Positions 27,299 to 35,470 are shown, counted from the first letter of the stretch. The stretch: DNA of 64,000 nt from Candidatus Gordonibacter avicola (GCA_019113915.1 DXGM01000027.1:62001-126000), one strand, 5' to 3'. The notes: generated from the letters alone by a model not told the origin. Program-made: numbers and translations.

Positions 27299-27829
27299 AT
27301 GATCAATCCAACGTCTCCGCGCTCTCCGTTGGGCGAGCGTGTTCAAGCGCTGTATGTCCGCGTGCTGCTGCGCTTGCTTCCCCTCCCGATTAACCTGTTC
27401 AAGCACGTGTCGCCGAAGATTCGGGCCGAGGTGGACTATCTGGCGGACGGCTACACGTTTATGTTGTCGGTGCGCGGCACGAGTTTAGCGTGCGTGTGTC
27501 AGCGCGACGCGGCAGGGACGTTTCACCGCGTGCCGCCAGCGCGCGTGGCGCGCGATGTTGAGCCGGGAAGCGGGCTTGCAAGTGCGCAACCGGGAGCCGT
27601 GGCCGTGGACTACGTGATTGACTTTCGTTCGCTGGCTTATGCGTTCCGGTGCTTTTCGGGCGGCATGACGTTGAAGGGCGCACTGGCCGAGCGCGCGTTT
27701 TCTACTCGCGGACCCAACGACACGGGCGTCGCGCTTACCTATTTATTTACCGCGCTCTTGCGCCTCTTCTTCGGCTGGCGCGCGACGTATCGCACCTCCG
27801 CCAGCTGGCCTTCCGCTGTTCGACCGTAA
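27299..27829 (+). CDS. Uncharacterised protein, possibly SCP2-like
   Basis: AAAGGAG six bases before the ATG at 27299 sets the start; the frame runs open further upstream without a site. The 176-residue product has no signal peptide. Its C-terminal half (DYVIDFRSLAYAFRCFSGG, then a Gly-Pro-Asn step and a helical end) is reminiscent of the SCP-2 sterol/lipid-binding fold, which I regard as tentative. It ends 9 bp before the iron alcohol dehydrogenase gene and is likely co-transcribed with it and the aldehyde dehydrogenase gene. Confidence 0.7.
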   Translation: MINPTSPRSPLGERVQALYVRVLLRLLPLPINLFKHVSPKIRAEVDYLADGYTFMLSVRGTSLACVCQRDAAGTFHRVPPARVARDVEPGSGLASAQPGAVAVDYVIDFRSLAYAFRCFSGGMTLKGALAERAFSTRGPNDTGVALTYLFTALLRLFFGWRATYRTSASWPSAVRP

Positions 27830-27838
27830 GGAGCCATT

Positions 27839-29026
27839 GTGCAAGGATTTGAGTTTGCGTGTCCCACGAAGATTGTCTGCGGCAAGCATGCTTTGGATAA
27901 ATTGCCTGATGAATTGGCCGATCGGGGCGTGGCGCGCCCGCTTGTCATGACGGATGCGGGTCTCGTGAAACTGGGCGTGGCAGCAAAGTTGACTGCCGTT
28001 CTGGACGCAGCCGGCGTGGCCTATGAGGTGTTTGACCAGGTGCCGCCCGACTCGTCGATGGACGTGGTGAACGAGGTGGCGCGCCTCTATACCGAACGCG
28101 GCTGCGACGGGTTTGTGGCCATCGGTGGCGGCTCGGTAATTGACACGACGAAGGGTGCGGCCGCCTCGCTTGCATGCGCGGGCGTCGACTTCGCCACGCT
28201 GCAGGGTTCGGAAATTTTGAAGGCAGACTTGCCGCCGTTCATCGCCGTACCCACTACCGCCGGCACCGGCAGCGAGGTGACCCTCGTGGCTGTGGTGGCC
28301 GACACGCAAAAGCACGCTAAGCTGTCGTTCACGTCCTACAAGCTGGTGCCGCACGTGGCTGTGCTTGACCCCGCGCTGACCGCTTCGCTGCCGCCGAAGC
28401 TGACCGCCACCACCGGCATGGATGCACTCACGCACGCCATTGAGGCGTACACGTCCATTCAGAAGAACCCCGTGAGCGATGCGTTCGCCGTGAAAGCCAT
28501 TGAGCTTATTGCCGAAAACCTGCCCGTGGCCTGCCGCGATGGGGCGAACGTGGACGCGCGCACGAGCCTGGCGCTGGCCTCGCTCATGGCGGGTGCGGCG
28601 TTCTCGAACGCGATGGTGGGCATCGTGCATGCTTTGGGACATTCACTTGGCGGCCTCTGCCACATTCCGCATGGCCAGGCCATGATGATGCTGCTTCCTC
28701 ACTGCGTGCGCTACAACCTGAACAACGGCATACACGCGGGGTTGTACGGCGAGTTGCTGCCGTATGTGGCTCCGGCGCGGGCTGCTGACCTGGGAGTTGG
28801 TGCTTCAGCTGCTGAGCGCGACCGCGCGTTTGGCGAGCACCTGTTTGCGCTAAACAACCTCTACCATGAGCAGTACGGCGTGCCGCTGCGCCTGTCTGAA
28901 CTGGGCGTGACGCGTGAAGGCCTGCCCACCGTAGCAAAGCAAGCCCGCTACGATGGCGCCGCGCTCTACAACGAGACCGAGATCACGCTTGAGGTAGCGA
29001 TGGAGATACTGGAAGCCGCTTACTAG
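27839..29026 (+). CDS. Iron-containing alcohol dehydrogenase
   Basis: The GTG at 27839 has AAGGAG nearby. The 395-residue protein belongs to the group III Fe-ADH family: Rossmann-like N-terminal domain with GGGSVIDTTKGAA, the TTAGTGSEVT loop and metal-binding histidines in GMDALTHAIEAY, HALGHSLGG and HGQAMMMLLPH. It interconverts an alcohol and an aldehyde with NAD(P)H. Followed by an aldehyde dehydrogenase gene, it probably forms a two-step alcohol-acid route, though the chain length or substrate is unknown. Confidence 0.94.
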   Translation: MQGFEFACPTKIVCGKHALDKLPDELADRGVARPLVMTDAGLVKLGVAAKLTAVLDAAGVAYEVFDQVPPDSSMDVVNEVARLYTERGCDGFVAIGGGSVIDTTKGAAASLACAGVDFATLQGSEILKADLPPFIAVPTTAGTGSEVTLVAVVADTQKHAKLSFTSYKLVPHVAVLDPALTASLPPKLTATTGMDALTHAIEAYTSIQKNPVSDAFAVKAIELIAENLPVACRDGANVDARTSLALASLMAGAAFSNAMVGIVHALGHSLGGLCHIPHGQAMMMLLPHCVRYNLNNGIHAGLYGELLPYVAPARAADLGVGASAAERDRAFGEHLFALNNLYHEQYGVPLRLSELGVTREGLPTVAKQARYDGAALYNETEITLEVAMEILEAAY

Positions 29027-29035
29027 CCAGCGAGA

Positions 29036-29115
29036 GCCCGCAGGCGAGCGTCCAGTCGCTCAAACAGTCCTCACTTCGCTGCGGAACTCGCTTGGTGGAC
29101 GCCCCGCCTGCGGGC
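29036..29115. repeat. Long intercistronic hairpin between ADH and ALDH genes
   Basis: Arms at 29036-29054 and 29096-29115 pair over 18 positions (GCCCGCAGGCG with CGCCTGCGGGC, GCGTCCA with TGGACGC) around a small bulge and enclose a ~41-nt loop. The left arm is preceded by CAGCGAG, the same heptamer that ends the tag of repeats A-D, and starts just 8 bp after a stop codon. It may be a reduced relative of that family. Confidence 0.7.
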
Positions 29116-29152
29116 ACCTTGTTGTATGTCACTTAACCAGAAAGGCCCGTTC

Positions 29153-30562
29153 ATGAGTACTATTCCAACTTACGAGAGCATCGCTGACGTCGAAGCCGCG
29201 GCTCAGAAGATGCGCGACTTCCACGCGACGGGAGCCACCCTCCAGGTGGAGTATCGCCGCCGCGCGCTTCAGCAGCTGCGGGCGTATCTCAAGGCGAACG
29301 AGGATCGCATTCTGGCTGCGCTTCAAGCTGACCTGGGCAAAGCCCCGTTTGAAGGGTACGCCACCGAACTCGGCATCGTGTACGACGAGATTTCCACCTG
29401 CCTCAAGCATTTGAACTCGTGGTCGCGCCCGCGCCGTGTGGCCTCCCCCATCGTCCACTTCCACTCCACGTCGAAGGTGTATCCCAGTCCGCTCGGCGTG
29501 GTGCTGGTGCTTTCGCCGTGGAACTATCCGCTGCAGCTGGCGCTTGTGCCCCTGGTGGATGCCATCGCGGCCGGCAACTGCGTGGCGCTCAAACCCTCAC
29601 GCACGTCAAAAGCCACCAGCGACCTTCTCATTGAGATGCTGGCCGACGTATTCCCGCCGGAATTCGTGTGCGGTTTCCCCGGGTCGGGGGCGATGAATGA
29701 CTGGCTGCTTGAGGTGCGCTGGGACCAGCTTTTCTTCACGGGCAGCCCAAATGTGGGGCATACCATCATGGCCGCAGCGGCGAAGCACCTCACGCCCGTG
29801 GTGCTGGAGCTGGGTGGCAAGAGCCCCTGCATCGTGGACGAGACGGCGAACGTGAAGCGCGCCGCCCAGCGTGTGGCCTGGGGAAAGGGAATCAACTGCG
29901 GGCAGACGTGCGTCGCGCCCGACTACTTCCTCGTGCATGAGAGCGTGGTGGACGACTTCGTGGCACAGTTGGACGCGTGCTTCTACCAGTATTACGGCGA
30001 GAACATCCTCGCCTGCGACGAGTGGCCGCACATGATATCGCAGCGCCACTTCGAGCGCGTGATGGGGCTCATCGAGCACCGCAACCCCAACGCCACGGTG
30101 GCCTTCGGCGGCCACGGCGACCCCGAGACACTTCGCATCGAACCCACCTGCTTACGCGGCGTAACGCTGGACGACCCGGTCATGAACGAGGAAATTTTCG
30201 GTCCTGTGCTCCCCATTCTCACGTACCGCGCGCTTGACCAGGCATTCGACATTGTGCGCACATTCGAGAAGCCGCTCGCGTGCTACGTGTTCAGCGACGA
30301 CAAGTCCGTGCAACACCGCGTGCTCACGCGCCTGCAATTCGGCGGAGCCACCGTGAATGACGTGGTGATTCACCTCGCAAATAACCATATGGGCTTCGGC
30401 GGCGTCGGCAACTCCGGCATGGGTGCCTACCACGGCAAAACGGGCTTCGACTGCTTCACGCACTACAAGTCCACCATGAAGAAGGGCACCTGGCTGGAAC
30501 TCCCCATCCGCAACCCTCCCTTCGGCAACAAGATCAAACTCCTCCACATGCTCATGCGGTAG
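29153..30562 (+). CDS. NAD(P)-dependent aldehyde dehydrogenase
   Basis: The ATG at 29153 is preferred because AGAAAGG precedes it; an in-frame ATG at 29126 has no site. The 469-residue protein is of the class-3-like ALDH type. It has the WNYP segment, SGAMN/FTGSPNVG cofactor loop, catalytic Glu in LELGGKSP and Cys in GKGINCGQTCVAP, and a hydrophobic, basic C-terminus that may touch the membrane. It oxidises the aldehyde produced by the upstream Fe-ADH or runs in reverse with it. Confidence 0.94.
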   Translation: MSTIPTYESIADVEAAAQKMRDFHATGATLQVEYRRRALQQLRAYLKANEDRILAALQADLGKAPFEGYATELGIVYDEISTCLKHLNSWSRPRRVASPIVHFHSTSKVYPSPLGVVLVLSPWNYPLQLALVPLVDAIAAGNCVALKPSRTSKATSDLLIEMLADVFPPEFVCGFPGSGAMNDWLLEVRWDQLFFTGSPNVGHTIMAAAAKHLTPVVLELGGKSPCIVDETANVKRAAQRVAWGKGINCGQTCVAPDYFLVHESVVDDFVAQLDACFYQYYGENILACDEWPHMISQRHFERVMGLIEHRNPNATVAFGGHGDPETLRIEPTCLRGVTLDDPVMNEEIFGPVLPILTYRALDQAFDIVRTFEKPLACYVFSDDKSVQHRVLTRLQFGGATVNDVVIHLANNHMGFGGVGNSGMGAYHGKTGFDCFTHYKSTMKKGTWLELPIRNPPFGNKIKLLHMLMR

Positions 30563-30603
30563 AGAGCCTTTCCGGTCAATAGAAAGGCTTCTATATATCT
30601 TTA

Positions 30604-30897
30604 CTAAACGAATTTGATCTCGACTTTTTTGCCGAAGCCGCGGGCTAGTTTGCCGATAGTGCGCAAGGTGGGGTTTGCATTACCTGTTTGGATGCGACTG
30701 ATGACGCGCTGGTTCAGCCCCGAGGCCTTTGCAAGCTGTTCCTGCGTCATGCCGGTTTCATTCCGTGCATCTATAATGGCCAACCGCAGCTGAAACTCAG
30801 CCTCATCCTCCTCCCAGCACTTCCGAAATGCGGGGTCTTTCAACTGCTCTTCCAAATAGAGGGTAAAATCATCTTTTTCTTCCTCAGTGGCAACCAT
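30604..30897 (-). CDS. HigA-like antitoxin (XRE family)
   Basis: The 97-residue protein has an acidic N-terminus and an XRE HTH (ETGMTQEQLAKASGLNQRVISRIQTG, quoted in part by position 52-77). It begins 1 bp after the stop of the toxin-like gene, the toxin-first order typical of HigBA. It should neutralise the toxin and repress the operon, probably through the palindrome at 31272-31289. The gene is more AT-rich than the surrounding genes. Confidence 0.88.
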   Translation of the reverse strand: MVATEEEKDDFTLYLEEQLKDPAFRKCWEEDEAEFQLRLAIIDARNETGMTQEQLAKASGLNQRVISRIQTGNANPTLRTIGKLARGFGKKVEIKFV

Positions 30898-30898
30898 T

Positions 30899-31246
30899 TC
30901 AAACTCCCTTCAGGCGATCATAGTAATCGGCCCTATAACGCTTCGCTCTCTCTATCTCACGCCTTGGCGTTCTTTGTGTCTTTTTCCTAAAGCCATGCGT
31001 TAACACCGCTTTATCTCCAATGCAGAAGAAGAACAGCACTCTTCCAGTGTTGTCGCCCATAGTCGTACGCAACTCGAAAATGCCATCTTCAAGATGCTTG
31101 GAATCCGGCGCACCGATCAAATGACCCTTCTGCCCCAAGAAAGAAATTGTACGAAGTGTTTTACTGCGCAAGCCATTATCGAGTGAATCCAGGTAATCAC
31201 GAACCGGGGCAGAACCGCTTTGAAGCTTGTACCATTCGACTTTCAT
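30899..31246 (-). CDS. HigB/RelE-like toxin (phage Gp49-like family)
   Basis: The ATG at 31246 (MKVEWYKLQ) is chosen because it overlaps the stop of a short upstream frame (TAATG) and has AGGGG about ten bases upstream; an in-frame TTG at 31255 is less convincing. The 115-residue basic protein shows the family features PVRDYLDSL, a LIGAPDSKHLEDGIFELR core, RVLFFFCIGDKAVLTHGF and a basic tail with KKTQRTP. Family members are ribosome-dependent mRNA endonucleases. Control is discussed under the promoter and leader entries. Confidence 0.9.
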   Translation of the reverse strand: MKVEWYKLQSGSAPVRDYLDSLDNGLRSKTLRTISFLGQKGHLIGAPDSKHLEDGIFELRTTMGDNTGRVLFFFCIGDKAVLTHGFRKKTQRTPRREIERAKRYRADYYDRLKGV

Positions 31247-31329
31247 TACATCCAACCCCTCATGTGTATCTTACTACTTATATGTAGTAGTTTGCAAGGG
31301 TAAAGGAAGGTGAAATTAGAAGCAGCCAT
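31246..31329 (-). CDS. Possible 27-codon leader ORF coupled to the toxin
   Basis: An ATG at 31329 with GAGAAAGG seven bases upstream opens a frame of 27 codons whose TAA shares one base with the toxin ATG. The peptide would be mostly hydrophobic/basic with no recognisable domain. The TAATG overlap and a proper ribosome site are what make it credible. The same site can pair with an upstream CCTTTCTC. It may be a leader peptide rather than a functional protein. Confidence 0.35.
   Translation of the reverse strand: MAASNFTFLYPCKLLHISSKIHMRGWM
31272..31289. promoter_or_regulatory. Palindromic operator of the TA operon
   Basis: TACTAC and GTAGTA are perfect 6-bp arms around TTATAT, 26 bp upstream of the toxin start, where HigA-type autoregulators usually bind. 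Confidence 0.6.
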
Positions 31330-31336
31330 GGTTCAT

Positions 31337-31415
31337 CCTTTCTCTCAGCTGCCACCGGGTAAGGGAGGCGACTGTCCCGCAGGGCTACCTGCGGTTAGGA
31401 GAAAGGTCCAGTCGC
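31337..31415 (-). ncRNA. Compact structured leader with mutually exclusive helices
   Basis: Three helices can form: CCGCAGG (31377-31383) with CCTGCGG (31388-31394) and a 4-nt loop; GCGACTG (31368-31374) with CAGTCGC (31409-31415); and CCTTTCTC (31337-31344) with GAGAAAGG (31399-31406). The last crosses the second, so they form a pseudoknot or alternate. Read on the minus strand, the third helix covers the ribosome site of the 27-codon ORF. It resembles no riboswitch class I can name. Confidence 0.45.
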
Positions 31416-31423
31416 TGATAATC

Positions 31424-31452
31424 ATTTTAACGAACTTATGTTCGCTAGTCAA
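31424..31452 (-). promoter_or_regulatory. Consensus sigma-70 promoter for the TA operon
   Basis: On the minus strand TTGACT (31447-31452) and TAAAAT (31424-31429) are separated by exactly 17 bp. This is the best promoter match I noticed in the window. Transcripts would start near 31417 and run through the folded leader into the toxin-antitoxin genes. Confidence 0.7.
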
Positions 31453-31465
31453 GAACATAAGTTCG
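31431..31465. promoter_or_regulatory. Two LexA-like (SOS) boxes
   Basis: CGAACTTATGTTCG (31431-31444) is a full match to the Gram-positive/actinobacterial CGAAC-N4-GTTCG box, and GAACATAAGTTCG (31453-31465) is a second one. Together they form a 13-bp perfect inverted repeat with a 9-bp spacer. The first fills the spacer of the TA promoter and the second abuts its -35, ideal positions for LexA repression. Confidence 0.65.
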
Positions 31466-31675
31466 TATTAGTTCATAAAAATGCGGAGGTTTTGAGGAGG
31501 GTGAAACGAATGGGGGTTCAACTGCGTGTTTAAGGTAACAGGAGGGAAACGGGTAGTTGGAGTGGTGGGGTTCGTTCAGGCGCTTTGACCGGCGACTCAC
31601 GGCTGGCCTTTCAGGTTGATTTCAACTTTGGCGGCTATCGTTTCCCTGCGGTGATCGACCGAAAGGAGGACGCGC

Positions 31676-32581
31676 ATGTCGTACCCACCGAACACGCAAC
31701 GGCGCGCCTCTAACGATGCGCTTCCGAACAGCGCTTTCTCGAGCGCCCGGCGAACAGCCCCCAGCAACCCCGCGTTTGTTCCGCGCGCTCACCCCGTGCC
31801 GCGCAAGCGTCGCGTGCCCGCGCGCCTACATCCCCTCGCTCGCCGTTGGAAGACAGCGCAGATCTGCTTTCTAGCTGCGCTCCTGGTGGTAGGTGCCATC
31901 ACTGCCCTCCCTTTGATATCGTCGTCGCTAGCTGCTGCCGACGTGGACGCCGCTGAACGCGCGTCGCTGGAAGTTGCGCGCCTCGAAGGCGAGCGAAGCG
32001 ACCTCCCCAAAACGGCCTCCTTCGACGTACCCGCGCTGGCTCAGTATCCAGAACTGCCAACCGGCTGTGAATCGGTGGCACTTACCAACGCGCTCATCTC
32101 GCGCGGCTTCACGCTGCAGAAGACCGAAATTGCTGATACCTGGCTTCCCATCAGCGACAACGACTTTGTGTATGCCTTCATGGGCGACCCGCACGACCCC
32201 CTTGGCAACAGCTGCATGGCACCCGCTGTGATACAGGCCGGTACCGCTTATCTTGAGGCGCAGGGTTCCGAACTGCGCGCGGTTGACCTCACCGGCTCGT
32301 CGTTTGGCACCGTGCTCAGCGAAGCGTCTGCTGGCAACCCTGTCATCTGCTGGTACACCATCAACCTGCAACCAGCCGGCGAGCCCTACCGCATCCAACA
32401 AGCCGACGGCCGCACGTATGGCCTCTACACCACCAGCCACTGCGTCGTCGTCCGAGGCTACGACCTTAACGCCGGCGTCGTCCTGGTCAGCGACTCGCTG
32501 GCCGGCCAAGTCCCCTACGACCTCGAAACCTTCGCCGCCCGCTACTACGAACTAGGCGCCCAAGCCGTAGTAATAAAGTAA
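31676..32581 (+). CDS. Membrane-anchored C39-like peptidase-fold protein
   Basis: The ATG at 31676 follows AAAGGAGG. The 301-residue protein has a basic, Arg/Pro-rich cytoplasmic N-terminus, one membrane helix (about 62-84) and an extracellular domain beginning FDVPALAQYPELPTGCESVA. There Cys in PTGCES is the expected nucleophile and His in TSHCVVVRGY the expected general base of Peptidase_C39_2 proteins. Such proteins are surface cysteine peptidases or peptidase-like; substrate unknown. A strong terminator follows. Confidence 0.85.
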   Translation: MSYPPNTQRRASNDALPNSAFSSARRTAPSNPAFVPRAHPVPRKRRVPARLHPLARRWKTAQICFLAALLVVGAITALPLISSSLAAADVDAAERASLEVARLEGERSDLPKTASFDVPALAQYPELPTGCESVALTNALISRGFTLQKTEIADTWLPISDNDFVYAFMGDPHDPLGNSCMAPAVIQAGTAYLEAQGSELRAVDLTGSSFGTVLSEASAGNPVICWYTINLQPAGEPYRIQQADGRTYGLYTTSHCVVVRGYDLNAGVVLVSDSLAGQVPYDLETFAARYYELGAQAVVIK

Positions 32582-32587
32582 GGGCAA

Positions 32588-32622
32588 GAAAAAAACGCCT
32601 CCCAAGTGGAAGGCGTTTTTAC
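32588..32622 (+). terminator. Rho-independent terminator after the C39-like gene
   Basis: AAAAACGCCT (32591-32600) pairs with AGGCGTTTTT (32611-32620), with two more C-G pairs inside. The A-run and T-run on either side make it functional in both directions, 10 bp after the stop codon. Confidence 0.9.
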
Positions 32623-32633
32623 TTTTTGTAGCA

Positions 32634-32797
32634 CAGGTAGTTCGTAGCGTCAGCGAGGGGTGCGCTGGTGCCCGAGATTGCCCCGCCGCGCGGCTGAGCG
32701 TACTTCGGTACGCAAAGGTAAGCGCACAAGGGGCAAGATCGAGTGCCAGCGCACCCCGCAGCTTCGGCTAGTTCCGGCGGCCGTAGGCCGCCGGAAC
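32634..32797 (+). repeat. Structured intergenic repeat, copy C
   Basis: The tag is a variant (GTAGCGTCAGCGAG, 32644-32657). Arms GGGTGCGCTGG and CCAGCGCACCC pair perfectly over 11 bp, ATTGCCCC pairs with GGGGCAA(G)AT, and the apex is GCGTAC-TTCG-GTACGC, a classic stable UUCG loop. The GCAGCTTCGGCTA block and a 12-bp hairpin with 3-nt loop (32771-32797) follow and end exactly at the aguA stop codon (minus strand). Confidence 0.85.
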
Positions 32798-33907
32798 TTA
32801 CGCCGGTTCTTGCTGCGTGATGCAGTGGATGTTGCCGCCGCCGTAGGCTATCTCGCGGGTGTCTACGCCGACGATTTCGCGGTCGGGGAACATGGCTTGG
32901 ACCTGTTCAACGGCCAGATCGTCGTACTCGTCGCCGTATTGCGGGAAGATGATGGCGTCGTTCACAATGAGGAAGTTCATGTAGGACGCGATGGCGTAGT
33001 CCTCGGTTGTGCGGGGCAGCGTGCCCTCCACGACGTCGATGGCGTCCACTTCTTCCTGCGACATATACGTAGGCACCTTCGGCATGGTGAGCTTGTGCAC
33101 CTTCAGCTGGCGACCCTTGGCATCCGTGGCGTTCGACAGCGTCTCGTAGGCGGCATGCGCTGCCTCGTAGAACGGGTTGTCCTCGTCGTCGGTCCAGATG
33201 CAGGCCACCTCGCCCGGACGCACAAAGCACGCCACGTCGTCGATGTGACCGTTCGTTTCCTCCGGGTCGATGCCATCCTTGATCCAGATGACCTTCTCCA
33301 CGTTGAGGTATTCGCGCAGGTAGCCCTCAATGTCTTCCTTCGACAGCTCCGGGTTGCGGCCCTCGGAGAGCAGGCACATCTCGGTGGTGATAACGGTGCC
33401 TTCGCCGTCCACGTGAATGGAGCCGCCTTCCAGCACAAACGTGTCGGGACGGTAGCGCACCGCACCCGCCAGGTCGGCCACCTTCACGCCCACAAGCGCG
33501 TCCTGATCCCATGGGAAGTACAAGCCATCGACCAAACCACCCCAGGCGTTGAAGTGCCAGTGCACTGCACGCACGTCGCCATCGTCGTTCTTCACGAACG
33601 TGGGGCCGCAGTCGCGAATCCACGCATCATCCGAGGTCATCTCAATCACGAGCACATTCTCGTCCTCGGACATGGCGAAGCGAGCCGCCTCGTAGTCCTC
33701 CGGCTTCGCGCCAATCACCACGGGCTCGAAACGGGCGATAGCGCGCGCCACGTTGGCGTAGGCCTTCTGCGCTGGTTTCGCACCGTCGCGCCAGTTGTCG
33801 GGGCGGTGCGGCCACAGCATCCAAATGCGCTTCTGCGGCTCGAACTCACCGGGCATGCGGTAGCCGTCTTTGCGCGGCGTGGACTGCTCTTCATAAATGG
33901 TTTCCAT
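32798..33907 (-). CDS. aguA: Agmatine deiminase
   Basis: AguA hydrolyses agmatine to N-carbamoylputrescine and ammonia. The 369-residue protein of the peptidyl-arginine-deiminase superfamily shows RIWMLWPHRPDNWR near residue 30, the acidic/His pocket in WHFNAWGG and DGEGTVITTE, and the catalytic Cys in GGGNIHCITQQ near the C-terminus. It is the third gene of the minus-strand ptcA-aguD-aguA operon, 45 bp after the antiporter gene. Repeat C abuts its stop codon. Confidence 0.96.
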   Translation of the reverse strand: METIYEEQSTPRKDGYRMPGEFEPQKRIWMLWPHRPDNWRDGAKPAQKAYANVARAIARFEPVVIGAKPEDYEAARFAMSEDENVLVIEMTSDDAWIRDCGPTFVKNDDGDVRAVHWHFNAWGGLVDGLYFPWDQDALVGVKVADLAGAVRYRPDTFVLEGGSIHVDGEGTVITTEMCLLSEGRNPELSKEDIEGYLREYLNVEKVIWIKDGIDPEETNGHIDDVACFVRPGEVACIWTDDEDNPFYEAAHAAYETLSNATDAKGRQLKVHKLTMPKVPTYMSQEEVDAIDVVEGTLPRTTEDYAIASYMNFLIVNDAIIFPQYGDEYDDLAVEQVQAMFPDREIVGVDTREIAYGGGNIHCITQQEPA

Positions 33908-33952
33908 ACGAATGGTCCTTTCGTTAGCAAAGTCTATAGTACCTGATAAGCG

Positions 33953-35455
33953 CTACACCAAGTCGCGCGGCTCACGGCCGATAAGCATCTCTTCCTCCAT
34001 CGGTACTTCCTCAGAGGGCGGCATCTCTTCGTAGCCGTGTGCCACATCGAATGCCATCGGGTCGCCGTGCGTGCCCATGCCGCCGTAATCGTCATCGCGC
34101 CCGCGCGCCGACAGCACGCGCACGATCTCGCCTAGAATGACGAACGCAATCACGCCGATGAGCATGGGGATCTTCCCCATTTCCTCGGGCGAGCCGTTCA
34201 GCGGCACGATGGTGGCAATAATGGCCAGCACCAGCAGCACCACGGGCAGCCAGGCAACCACCAGCAGAAGGCCGCGGCCGCCGGGCACCTTAAACACGCG
34301 ATTCGCGGTGGGGTCGACCGAGCGCAGCTTGAGGAACGCCGGGAACATGGGAATGTAGCTGATCAGCAAGAACACAATGTTCATGGAGAAGAAAATCCAG
34401 AAGAACCCGTCAAGTCCCACCAGCTCCATAAGTGGCGACAGCAGCACCAGCACGCTCGCCACAATGCCGTTGATGATAGCGGCACCCGTCGGCATACCGC
34501 TTTTCGCGCTTTCGTGGGCAAACGGCTTCGGCATGTTCTTCTTGCGCGCGGCATGCTCGGCCACGAAGTTAACGCCGAACGACCAACTCACCATGTTGCC
34601 GAACAGCGTGATAAGGAACACAATGCCCACTACGATGAACAGCACGCTGCCGAACCCGGACATGATGCCCACGGCGTCCATGATGCCCGAATCGAGCGAG
34701 ATATCCATGGCGGGAATAGCCGCCGCAATGCCGAACGAGCTGAACAGGTACAGCGCCGCAATGGCAATACCACCTGCGATAATAGCTTTGGGTATTTGCT
34801 TGCTGGGGTTCTCCATGGAGCCCACGTACGTGGTGATAACCTCAAAGCCCATAAAGTTGAACAGAATAATGGACAAATACGTGAGGCTGTTCGAGTCGAG
34901 CGACGGCAGGAACGTGGCCGGTGCCATATCGTTCGCGAAGCCGTAGTTCACGGCGTACCAAATGCCCAAGCCGCCCACCACTAGCGCGATGGCCACCTTG
35001 AGCACGGCCGCCAGGTTCAAAATCCACGCCGAGTCCGACACTTTCGAGAAGCTGAGGAACACCACAATCCAGATGAACGCCAGCTCAATGGCAAGCGATG
35101 GCAACAAATCCAACTCCACGCCGGTGATCATGGTGATAGTCTCGGGGAACAAAAACGCCAGCGAGGCCATCCACAGCGGGAAGTTGATCCAGTAGTACCA
35201 GCTCACGCGGCTGCCCCACTTGTCACCGAACGCGCGACGCACCCAGTCGTAGAGGCCGCCCTCGTCGTCGTAAGTGGTGCCAAGCTCACTCACCACCAGG
35301 CCGTACGGCAGCAAAAACGCGATGATGAGGAAAATCCACCAGAAGAACTGCGAGTTACCAATAGCCGCAGCCGGAGCCGCCGCCTCCGCCACGAACACGA
35401 CCGTGATAACCGAGAGGATCGCGTCTATCAGGCGGAATTTCTTGTTTTTTGCCAT
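33953..35455 (-). CDS. aguD: APC-family amine antiporter, likely agmatine/putrescine
   Basis: The 500-residue membrane protein has about twelve helices and belongs to the amino acid-polyamine-organocation (APC) superfamily, glutamate:GABA/agmatine antiporter branch (RLIDAILSVITVVFVAEAAAP at the N-terminus). Its place between the carbamoyltransferase and agmatine deiminase genes makes agmatine-putrescine exchange the likely role, which is inferred. The C-terminal ~40 residues are acidic and cytoplasmic. It is 15 bp downstream of ptcA. Confidence 0.9.
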   Translation of the reverse strand: MAKNKKFRLIDAILSVITVVFVAEAAAPAAAIGNSQFFWWIFLIIAFLLPYGLVVSELGTTYDDEGGLYDWVRRAFGDKWGSRVSWYYWINFPLWMASLAFLFPETITMITGVELDLLPSLAIELAFIWIVVFLSFSKVSDSAWILNLAAVLKVAIALVVGGLGIWYAVNYGFANDMAPATFLPSLDSNSLTYLSIILFNFMGFEVITTYVGSMENPSKQIPKAIIAGGIAIAALYLFSSFGIAAAIPAMDISLDSGIMDAVGIMSGFGSVLFIVVGIVFLITLFGNMVSWSFGVNFVAEHAARKKNMPKPFAHESAKSGMPTGAAIINGIVASVLVLLSPLMELVGLDGFFWIFFSMNIVFLLISYIPMFPAFLKLRSVDPTANRVFKVPGGRGLLLVVAWLPVVLLVLAIIATIVPLNGSPEEMGKIPMLIGVIAFVILGEIVRVLSARGRDDDYGGMGTHGDPMAFDVAHGYEEMPPSEEVPMEEEMLIGREPRDLV

Positions 35456-35470
35456 AGGGAGGCTCCTCTC

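Larger units (their letters stand above)
31256..31675. other. Control region upstream of the TA operon and of the C39-like gene
   Basis: This 420-bp region holds, from left to right, the TA palindrome, the leader ORF, a compact folded segment, a consensus minus-strand promoter with two LexA-like boxes and about 200 bp leading to the peptidase-like gene. In the last part I see only an AAAGGAGG site next to the start at 31676 and no further gene. Confidence 0.6.

Noticed and set aside
31337-31415. Known riboswitch (TPP, SAM, cobalamin, c-di-AMP)
   Set aside because: Core consensus elements of these classes are missing; the CTGAGA-like piece on the minus strand is not in a TPP context.
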